Position numbers and translations under genes: made by a program. Shown one piece after another: positions 1 through 5,535 of a stretch of DNA of 5,535 bases. The notes under the pieces were generated by a model. The model worked only from the letters and a program-made list of their open reading frames with translations. It was not told where the DNA came from and searched no databases. Origin of the DNA: an uncultured Methanomethylovorans sp. (GTDB taxonomy: Archaea > Halobacteriota > Methanosarcinia > Methanosarcinales > Methanosarcinaceae); NCBI GenBank assembly GCA_937968035.1, contig CALBTS010000778.1, positions 1-5,535 of the forward strand, read 5' to 3'. The first letter of the stretch is position 1; each line of letters starts with the position of its first letter.

Positions 1-613
1 CTTCGTTTTCAGGTAACAAGGGATCTAAGAGATCTTTGAGATCCTCAGGTGTGGAAGAGATGCGATATTCGCTCACGCTGACATAAGTAAGCAAAGAAAT
101 AGCGATAAGCAAAGAGAAGAGGCCAATATACATTCTTTTCTTGTTGAGGAATGTGGCAGGAACCACATTTGTGGATGCACGTATCACATTTTCCCGGAGG
201 TCTGCAACTATGATATTATCAACTTCACGATTATCGTATGCAGTACTGAGTCTCTCGTTAAGCGCCGGGTATTTTTCTTCAACAACGTCTATTGTATCTC
301 TTTTGTCATCCCTTATATGCAATATGAAAGTCAGCAGAAGTCCGAAGGCCAACGACAGAAAGAACAAGAATATCCTAGGATATGAAAGACTTGCACCAAG
401 AACACTTATCGATGCAGTGGAATAGACTTCAAGTGCAGGAAACATCCCAAAGACCATTTCCATATTAGTGATCAGCAAAATGGCATATGATAGGAATGTT
501 ATGGAAATGATATCAAGCAGTTTATATAAACGCCTGTATTTTTTAATAGTTGTATCTATGTTCCTAATGAAGTCTTCTACCTTCATAGCAATGCACTTGT
601 CCTGTATACCCAT
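1..613 (-). CDS. Integral membrane protein of unknown function, C-terminus cut by window edge
   Basis: This frame is open from ATG 613 to the left edge: 204 codons plus one base, with no stop. A short basic N-terminus (KKYRRLYK, residues 24-31) precedes a hydrophobic segment at about 33-50. A second lies at about 80-99 and a third at about 161-179 (YIGLFSLLIAISLL). Between the second and third is a charged soluble stretch of about 60 residues containing EEKYPALNERLSTAYDN (112-128). That stretch resembles, from memory, a segment of prokaryotic membrane proteins such as DUF4175 or the haloarchaeal DUF7502 type; this is weak evidence. After the third segment an acidic region, with PEDLKDLLDPLLPEN at 189-203, continues off the edge. 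The start lies 15 nt after the pheA stop in the same direction, so co-transcription is likely. The 5-nt AGGGG just before ATG 613 sits unusually close; ATG 586 (MKVEDFIRNI) is the alternative start. No function is assigned. Confidence 0.85.
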   Translation of the reverse strand, partial: MGIQDKCIAMKVEDFIRNIDTTIKKYRRLYKLLDIISITFLSYAILLITNMEMVFGMFPALEVYSTASISVLGASLSYPRIFLFFLSLAFGLLLTFILHIRDDKRDTIDVVEEKYPALNERLSTAYDNREVDNIIVADLRENVIRASTNVVPATFLNKKRMYIGLFSLLIAISLLTYVSVSEYRISSTPEDLKDLLDPLLPENE

Positions 614-628
614 GTCCCCTATGTTATT

Positions 629-1522
629 TCACATCATCTCATAGGAGCCAAGCACTTTCATCATCCCTGCTTTCGGCAGAATGCTATTTAAAGCATCTTT
701 TATAATAGTATCGCTGATATTTCCTGCGAAGTCTATGTAAAAGACATAATCTCCCAGGATGCGCTTTGAAGGCCTGGATTCTATACGCGTAAGATTGACC
801 TTTCGGATAGCGAATTCTCCCAGCAGGTCATATAATGCTCCTGGCCTGTCCCTGTCAAGGTACACTATGATAGATGTTCTGTAAGGAAGATCGCTCTTTG
901 CGGTGTCATCGGGTTCTTTTACACTTCCTTTTGGAGTCTTCCAGGCAAGATCATCATCTTCATGTTTTTTCCTGAATACTATGAAACGTGTATGATTGCT
1001 GTTACAGTCCTGAATATTGCAGAGCAGTAAGTTCAGTCCGTACATAGTGGCTGACTCCCTGGATGCGATGGCTGCCATTTCCTCGAACTCAGTGGCAAGT
1101 TTGGCTGCATGGGAGGTGCTGCCTGTTGTGCGTATCTCCGCATGGGGAAACTGACTCTTGATGAACTGCCTGCACTGTCCCAGTGCCTGGGGATGGGAAA
1201 GTATCACCCTTATGTCCTCTAGTTTTCCTTTGGACAGCAGACAGTGTTCAATGGGCACAACGATCTCTCCGATGATCCGGATATCGTGTTCCATGAGCAG
1301 GTCCAGGGTAACGCCCACCGAGCCTTCGATGGAGTTCTCCACAGGTACGATTCCAATATCGGCGGTATTGGTCACAATCGAATCAAAAGTATCAATGATA
1401 TCATCGCAATATTTAATGGATATATCTTTTGACAGAGAGGAACAAGTGTGTTCTTTCGTGAGCCACAGGTGGGCTGCTTTATCCGAATATGACCCCCTGG
1501 GCCCAAGCACACCAATGATCAT
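629..1522 (-). CDS. pheA: Prephenate dehydratase with C-terminal ACT domain
   Basis: This cytoplasmic enzyme decarboxylates and dehydrates prephenate to phenylpyruvate, the committed step of phenylalanine synthesis. The protein has 297 residues, usual for a monofunctional archaeal or bacterial enzyme, and there is no chorismate mutase domain. The catalytic domain spans about residues 1-185. It opens with GVLGPRGSYS (4-13), carries PVENSIEGSV (60-69) and ends with the catalytic Thr-Arg-Phe signature in NHTRF (176-180). A charged linker (about 187-212) leads to the regulatory ACT domain (about 215-293), which has the GALY (228-231) and ESRP (248-251) motifs used for phenylalanine binding, so feedback inhibition by phenylalanine is expected. 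The frame stays open upstream to a TTG at 1573. ATG 1522 is preferred because family members begin right at the GxLGPxGS strand and a box A sits about 26 nt upstream of it. No shine-dalgarno precedes 1522, consistent with a leaderless message. All motifs are intact. Confidence 0.95.
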   Translation of the reverse strand: MIIGVLGPRGSYSDKAAHLWLTKEHTCSSLSKDISIKYCDDIIDTFDSIVTNTADIGIVPVENSIEGSVGVTLDLLMEHDIRIIGEIVVPIEHCLLSKGKLEDIRVILSHPQALGQCRQFIKSQFPHAEIRTTGSTSHAAKLATEFEEMAAIASRESATMYGLNLLLCNIQDCNSNHTRFIVFRKKHEDDDLAWKTPKGSVKEPDDTAKSDLPYRTSIIVYLDRDRPGALYDLLGEFAIRKVNLTRIESRPSKRILGDYVFYIDFAGNISDTIIKDALNSILPKAGMMKVLGSYEMM

Positions 1523-1544
1523 AGTGGATAAAATACAACACATG

Positions 1545-1557
1545 TTATATAATTGTG
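1545..1557 (-). promoter_or_regulatory. Archaeal promoter (BRE and box A) of pheA
   Basis: Read on the minus strand, CACAAT (1557-1552) runs into TTATATAA (1552-1545), close to the euryarchaeal box A consensus TTTAWATA. The box centre is about 26 nt from the A of ATG 1522, the usual box A to transcription start distance. The message should therefore begin at or within a base or two of the start codon, as a leaderless transcript. The element lies inside the longer open frame that starts at TTG 1573, which argues against that start. The assignment rests on spacing and consensus only. Confidence 0.65.
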
Positions 1558-1654
1558 TATGGGTGCTATTCAAGTGCTCCTCTTTATATTGATGCTCTTA
1601 TTTTCGGGTTTAAGCCTTTTCTCTGATGCGATACTTACCTGGAATGTGCAAAAC

Positions 1655-1669
1655 CACAATATTTAAATA
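1655..1669 (+). promoter_or_regulatory. Archaeal promoter (BRE and box A) of the giant surface protein gene
   Basis: TTTAAATA at 1662-1669 matches the euryarchaeal box A consensus TTTAWATA exactly and is preceded by CACAAT (1655-1660) in the BRE position. A start of transcription about 25 nt downstream, near 1688-1693, would leave a leader of roughly 23-28 nt before ATG 1716. That leader is long enough to hold the AGGA ribosome binding site. The same CACAAT hexamer precedes the pheA box A. Confidence 0.7.
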
Positions 1670-1684
1670 ATTACACTGTAATTA
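1668..1684. promoter_or_regulatory. 17-nt palindrome, candidate operator
   Basis: TAATTACA and TGTAATTA are perfect 8-nt inverted arms around a single central C. The element shares two bases with the end of box A and ends a few bases before the predicted start of transcription, so a bound dimeric regulator would block polymerase recruitment. Operator function is inferred from symmetry and position. The regulator is unknown. Confidence 0.5.
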
Positions 1685-1704
1685 ACGTGGAAAAGAAGTT
1701 ATAC

Positions 1705-1708
1705 AGGA
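1705..1708 (+). promoter_or_regulatory. Ribosome binding site of the giant surface protein gene
   Basis: AGGA matches the 5' part of the archaeal Shine-Dalgarno sequence (complement of the 16S 3' end) and lies 7 nt before ATG 1716. It is short but well spaced. It supports 1716 as the start, which also places the membrane anchor at residues 20-38. Confidence 0.5.
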
Positions 1709-1715
1709 CAGCACC

Positions 1716-4700
1716 ATGTCAAGGGAATGGAAAAACGGACCGAATGCACTCATCACTGATACTGATGCCTACGTTCCTTTTGCATTGATAGGTATATTCA
1801 TCCTGCTTTTCTCATTGCTGACAGCGGCAGATCTTGCACGCATGGACTATCAGCTTGCAGAGATTGTATATTCTGGTGATGTTTCAGATCCGCGGCATGA
1901 TATCCTTGACATGGCATGTGCGGATATATCGCGATGCCTTAACTATGCAGGCATGGAGGCTTTAGAGTGGCAGGGTGAGCATCCTGTCATACAGCCGGAA
2001 TCTGTTTCCGTGGGATCACGGAGCAATGAAGGTTATGAGGTCCGTCCTCTGAATAAAGACCTGGAACCGGGAGATACCTTACAGGTGGAAGTGTCACTTC
2101 CCTCTAATATCCTGGGAGCCTTGCTTTCTCTTATCAGCAACAAGGACAGGGTGCTTACGGTATATGATGAGAGCGACAGTTTCAATATGAGCTTCAACTA
2201 CAACGAGTCCCATAGCTTATGGGGGACTTCTTCATTCGTACAGGAACTGAAGATACCAGCAGATGCTTCATACGGTTTTGGGGCCGTTGTCCTGAGGGTT
2301 GGCAATGATGTACAGGCCACTGACTGGTTCCACGTGGGTACAAATCCCATGAAGGATATTGTTGCAGCACGTTTCAATGAGCTAATGGAGAACAACTACA
2401 GGAACGGTGTACACAGAACAGGAAGATATGTACTGGATGTGAACGAGGACATATCTCCTGAGCAGATAATTATCGGTAAAGTGAACGGGACCCTGAAGAG
2501 AAGCATACCACAGGACCATGAGGATTACGTCATTCATTATACTCTTACGGTAAAGCACCTCAACTACACGCTCACTGATCTCGATACAGGCATAAAGACG
2601 AATGGCAGCATGGATATCTTTACACCTGTGGATTCCAGGGAACCGTTGCTGGCACAGCTAACCGCAGAGTACGAACGGGAACTCAATACTGGGGTATCAC
2701 CGGATATTGTACTAGGGATATCAAATGTGCGTTCCTTTACCTATGGCCCCTGGCAGCATTACGCAGGAGGACCACTGAACATCCTGACAGGTCCCTCAAT
2801 TGCAGGTTCCGTGAATGCAGGCACGGTATACGGCCAGAAACGTGTTTTTGATGCTGTGGATCCCTGGTCCCTTATGTACACAGGATACTACAATGGGAAA
2901 ACTTTGTATAATGATATAAAAAGAGATACTTCTGATTACGATGCACAGAAAGGTGATCTCTCAACGGTCTATGCCGGATTTGCGACGAACGGTTCTTTTA
3001 ATATGGATATGGAACAAAGTATGGATAGTTCGATGGAAGATGCGGGTACCAGCTTGCAGAGTGTAGAGGACGATGCTTCTGTGACCATGGCAGTTTCTAA
3101 CTACACGGCAGCTATAAAAAATGGCTGGATATTCAATGACCGTATATGGGGTCCTGAAGACCCTGATCTTATACACAATGTGACCCGCACGATCTACAGT
3201 GCCGATGTCATGCCGGAAATATCAAGGACTGGTGTGAATGACAGGCCTGAGGTGCGTGATGTACGGGTTGAGACGTTCTTTGATCCTGCTGCGGTAAGTC
3301 TGAGAAAGAGCTTTTCTTTCTATCACCTTACATGGGATGCCGAATATCTTGTATCGCTGTGGCATGAAGGGGCTATTGTACAAGGGTATTCTTTCGAGAA
3401 CCGAAGCAGGATCAGTTACAGTGAAAAGATCATGAAACCCGGTAGCATCGCGGACCTGGACATTGCCAACTGGCAGATCACAAATGCGAGGCTTGAACAT
3501 CGGTCCACTTCTCTGGAGAACCTTAAGGTCACGCCTGTAATGAGGTATGCAGGAAATGATACCCTTCTTAAAATGGAACGTGAAGGAGGTTTCCTCAATA
3601 GTGAGTCCCACTCCTTTGACTGGGACATCGAGTACATTGTGGAGTTCGATATCTATTCTCAGTGGGAGCTGGATTATGATTATGCATACACGCACATGGG
3701 CATCATAGACAGCAGGCATGAGGACGAAAGGCTGGGCACGTATGATCATCACACACAACAAACGCATAAAGAGCTTGAGACCGAGAACATTACCATTGTT
3801 TATCATAAATGCTTCAGGACAAATACCTATGATGGGCTTGCAGACTATGAACAGGCCATTGAAAATGAGTTCAGCGATACCACAGTAACGGTTGGCGGAG
3901 TGCAACTGACAGATACCTGCTGCAGCGATGCAGCCGATAAGTACAGGGAAGCTTATGTGAATATCGGCCAGATAGAAAGAGAATATGGTGCTTATAAAGA
4001 TGGCACTGATATGCCCCGGCACACCGTTGCATGTGATGTGCCGATGTGGCTTCCTGGTCTTATGACAGAGGAATTGCTCTCCATGCTTCGTGCAATGGAT
4101 GATACCGGCCCTTCGCGTACAGTCTCTCTGATGGGTGATAACCTGGGCCGCAATCCAGCAGATCTCTTTTATGAGGCTGCAGAGGACATGGCTCTTGAAA
4201 TGGAATATGAAAGAGAGATGTATGTACAGGCTGACGGTCATTTCACTGGAAATGATCTCACAACCTCCAGTGATGCGGCCCGCATGATCGTAAGGAACGA
4301 GGCTTATGAGAAGACCATGCGGAAGCTTGTGGACAGCAATGCAAAAGTAAAAGATTCTTTAGACGGGTATGTAAACGAGGCTTTTTCGGAAAGGACAGGA
4401 TCTGCACTTTCCGATCTGCTGGGCGGTCTCTCACCCTCTGAACTGCTGTTCAATAATCCTGCCCTGTCCATGGCAACAAATGCGCTGGCACAGGACATGG
4501 GTGTGATCGATACTATGGAAGTGGTGGGCTGGCCGCATAGTAAATACAGCTGGACCGAGAATATGACCCTGCTGGTGGACCAGTACCCTGATTACCTGTA
4601 CCATGATGAGGGCTTTGACCTGCAGGAGCAGTTCGTATGGGAAGACGAGGTAACAGGCAAGACGATTTATCCTCTGGCAGTACGTAATACATGTGTCTTT

Positions 4701-5535
4701 TCCGGGGATGTGAGCGGAGAGGTTGCAGATATCATGAAAGGATGTACCGATCCGGTAAAAACAGCTGTTTCGCAGCAGATGAGCAGTAGTATCCTTGAAG
4801 TGAGCTCACAGGTAAATGATGTGATCACGCAGATAGGAACTGAAGCTATTAACCTGACACAGGCAGGAGTGAGCACAGATATGCGCCGGCTGAAGGATAA
4901 TCAGACCCGGCTTGTGAACACCTATGCTGGTCAGCTTCGCATAGATATTCCTGAGCAGATCAGCAGACAGGTCGCTGCTGACCCTGAGCTGTCAGCATGC
5001 ATAGGTCCGGGTCAGGTAGAAATGATCACTCAGCAGTACCTGGATTCCCTCACTAATGAACAGCTTGTAGCTATGACCTCGGATGAAACGCTGGCACTGG
5101 AACTTTTAAGCAGGCTTAGGTCTCACATGGATATGAACAGCACTGCATCTAGCGGAGAAGCTGACATTGCCCTGCTGCGCCTTGAAGCCGATATACAGAT
5201 GGGAGTATCTGACGGAGTATGTGCGGCTATAGAAGTGTGCCACGAGGTCATAGATGAATGTTTCTCCAACATCGATAAAGAACTGCAGGCAAAGCTTGAT
5301 GATTCAGCCGATAAACTGACCGGTAAAGCCGCAGAAAAAGTGGAAAAAAGACTCGAAACAGCCATGAGATGCGTGCCCGCAGGTCTCCCTCTGCTGCCTC
5401 CGAACTGGGTCTGCACGGTGAACATCTGGGAATATGATGTGAAAGGGCGATACAAAAGTTTCAGCGTAGCAGATATCGATAATGAATGCATCGTTGACCC
5501 ATTTTACGGGCATAAAGCGCAGATGTATGTGAGAG
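1716..5535 (+). CDS. Giant membrane-anchored extracytoplasmic protein, possible type IV pilus-like locus component (DUF7286-like), C-terminus cut by window edge
   Basis: The frame runs unbroken for 1273 codons plus one base and is still open at the right edge. A short N-terminus precedes one hydrophobic helix at about residues 20-38 (YVPFALIGIFILLFSLL). No class III pilin cleavage site or other hydrophobic helix is evident, so the rest is probably outside the cell. About 15 N-x-S/T sequons (from N157 to N1141) fit a glycosylated surface protein. Residues about 80-780 look rich in beta strands, aromatic and acidic. About 785-930 and 1010-1220 look helical. Cysteines are sparse until the end, where six fall within 1169-1258. 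The VPFALIG start and the later PAGLPLLPPN...VNIWEYDVKG (1221-1243) recall, from memory, large haloarchaeal DUF7286 proteins found in loci with pilus-type ATPases. No catalytic motif is recognised. Existence of the gene is near certain; the family call is tentative. Confidence 0.85.
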   Translation, partial: MSREWKNGPNALITDTDAYVPFALIGIFILLFSLLTAADLARMDYQLAEIVYSGDVSDPRHDILDMACADISRCLNYAGMEALEWQGEHPVIQPESVSVGSRSNEGYEVRPLNKDLEPGDTLQVEVSLPSNILGALLSLISNKDRVLTVYDESDSFNMSFNYNESHSLWGTSSFVQELKIPADASYGFGAVVLRVGNDVQATDWFHVGTNPMKDIVAARFNELMENNYRNGVHRTGRYVLDVNEDISPEQIIIGKVNGTLKRSIPQDHEDYVIHYTLTVKHLNYTLTDLDTGIKTNGSMDIFTPVDSREPLLAQLTAEYERELNTGVSPDIVLGISNVRSFTYGPWQHYAGGPLNILTGPSIAGSVNAGTVYGQKRVFDAVDPWSLMYTGYYNGKTLYNDIKRDTSDYDAQKGDLSTVYAGFATNGSFNMDMEQSMDSSMEDAGTSLQSVEDDASVTMAVSNYTAAIKNGWIFNDRIWGPEDPDLIHNVTRTIYSADVMPEISRTGVNDRPEVRDVRVETFFDPAAVSLRKSFSFYHLTWDAEYLVSLWHEGAIVQGYSFENRSRISYSEKIMKPGSIADLDIANWQITNARLEHRSTSLENLKVTPVMRYAGNDTLLKMEREGGFLNSESHSFDWDIEYIVEFDIYSQWELDYDYAYTHMGIIDSRHEDERLGTYDHHTQQTHKELETENITIVYHKCFRTNTYDGLADYEQAIENEFSDTTVTVGGVQLTDTCCSDAADKYREAYVNIGQIEREYGAYKDGTDMPRHTVACDVPMWLPGLMTEELLSMLRAMDDTGPSRTVSLMGDNLGRNPADLFYEAAEDMALEMEYEREMYVQADGHFTGNDLTTSSDAARMIVRNEAYEKTMRKLVDSNAKVKDSLDGYVNEAFSERTGSALSDLLGGLSPSELLFNNPALSMATNALAQDMGVIDTMEVVGWPHSKYSWTENMTLLVDQYPDYLYHDEGFDLQEQFVWEDEVTGKTIYPLAVRNTCVFSGDVSGEVADIMKGCTDPVKTAVSQQMSSSILEVSSQVNDVITQIGTEAINLTQAGVSTDMRRLKDNQTRLVNTYAGQLRIDIPEQISRQVAADPELSACIGPGQVEMITQQYLDSLTNEQLVAMTSDETLALELLSRLRSHMDMNSTASSGEADIALLRLEADIQMGVSDGVCAAIEVCHEVIDECFSNIDKELQAKLDDSADKLTGKAAEKVEKRLETAMRCVPAGLPLLPPNWVCTVNIWEYDVKGRYKSFSVADIDNECIVDPFYGHKAQMYVR

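Larger units (their letters stand above)
1523..1715. other. Divergent intergenic spacer between pheA and the giant surface protein gene
   Basis: This 193-bp spacer holds the two outward-facing promoters and the palindrome listed separately. The box A elements are about 115 bp apart, so the two transcription complexes should not overlap. The middle part, about 1560-1650, shows no convincing RNA gene, repeat or small open frame. A TTTATATT at 1583-1590 is box A-like but has no gene start at a suitable distance. Confidence 0.7.

Noticed and set aside
141..425. 94-codon open frame on the plus strand opposite the left membrane protein
   Set aside because: The minus strand here is open to the window edge and encodes clear transmembrane segments. 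The plus-strand product is a serine-rich shadow.
521..530. TTTATATAAA, a perfect box A match on both strands
   Set aside because: It falls inside the membrane protein coding region (codons for Leu-Tyr-Lys) and has no gene start at a suitable distance on either strand.
1538..1558. ACACA and TGTGT inverted arms flanking the pheA box A
   Set aside because: The arms are only 5 nt with an 11-nt spacer and mismatches on both sides, which is expected by chance in AT-rich DNA.
1583..1590. TTTATATT, box A-like on the plus strand in the spacer
   Set aside because: It would start transcription near 1612, giving a leader of about 100 nt, while a better consensus box lies at 1662-1669.
1158..1592. 144-codon open frame on the plus strand opposite pheA
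   Set aside because: It lies antisense to a well-conserved enzyme gene whose motifs are all intact. The translated product is low-complexity and matches nothing known.
3222..4241. 339-codon open frame on the minus strand inside the giant gene
   Set aside because: It is codon-aligned with the sense frame, so it stays open simply because the sense gene avoids TTA, CTA and TCA codons over this stretch. Its predicted product has no recognisable family features and no promoter or ribosome binding site was seen.

Overview
The window looks like a euryarchaeal chromosome segment, most likely from a methylotrophic methanogen of the Methanosarcinales (Methanolobus or Methanomethylovorans type). Three things point there: moderate GC content by eye, archaeal box A promoter elements (TTTAAATA and TTATATAA) with BRE-like sequence upstream, and protein sequences resembling methanosarcinal and haloarchaeal families. 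The genus is an inference; no RNA gene or other taxonomic marker is present.

Layout: two transcription units diverge from a 193-bp spacer (1523-1715). Leftward, pheA (prephenate dehydratase, 1522 to 629) is followed 15 nt later by a membrane protein gene that runs off the left edge (613 to 1). These two probably form an operon. Rightward, one very large open frame begins at 1716 and is still open at the right edge after 1273 codons. It encodes a membrane-anchored, mostly extracytoplasmic protein with many N-glycosylation sequons. Its N-terminal VPFALIG segment and a later GLP...NIWEYDVKG segment recall large haloarchaeal proteins encoded in type IV pilus-like loci (DUF7286 type, from memory). 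Both edge genes are open at the window boundary.

Regulation: both promoters can be read directly. The pheA box A lies about 26 nt upstream of the ATG at 1522, so the message is probably leaderless and an upstream in-frame TTG at 1573 is probably not the start. The rightward promoter has a consensus box A, and a 17-nt palindrome (two perfect 8-nt arms around one base) sits between it and the predicted start of transcription. This is a good candidate operator.

How the genes work together: PheA supplies phenylpyruvate for phenylalanine synthesis in the cytoplasm. The left membrane protein and the giant surface protein have no evident metabolic link to it. The giant protein is the main accessory item here, and it may be one component of a surface or pilus-like assembly whose other genes lie to the right of the window.
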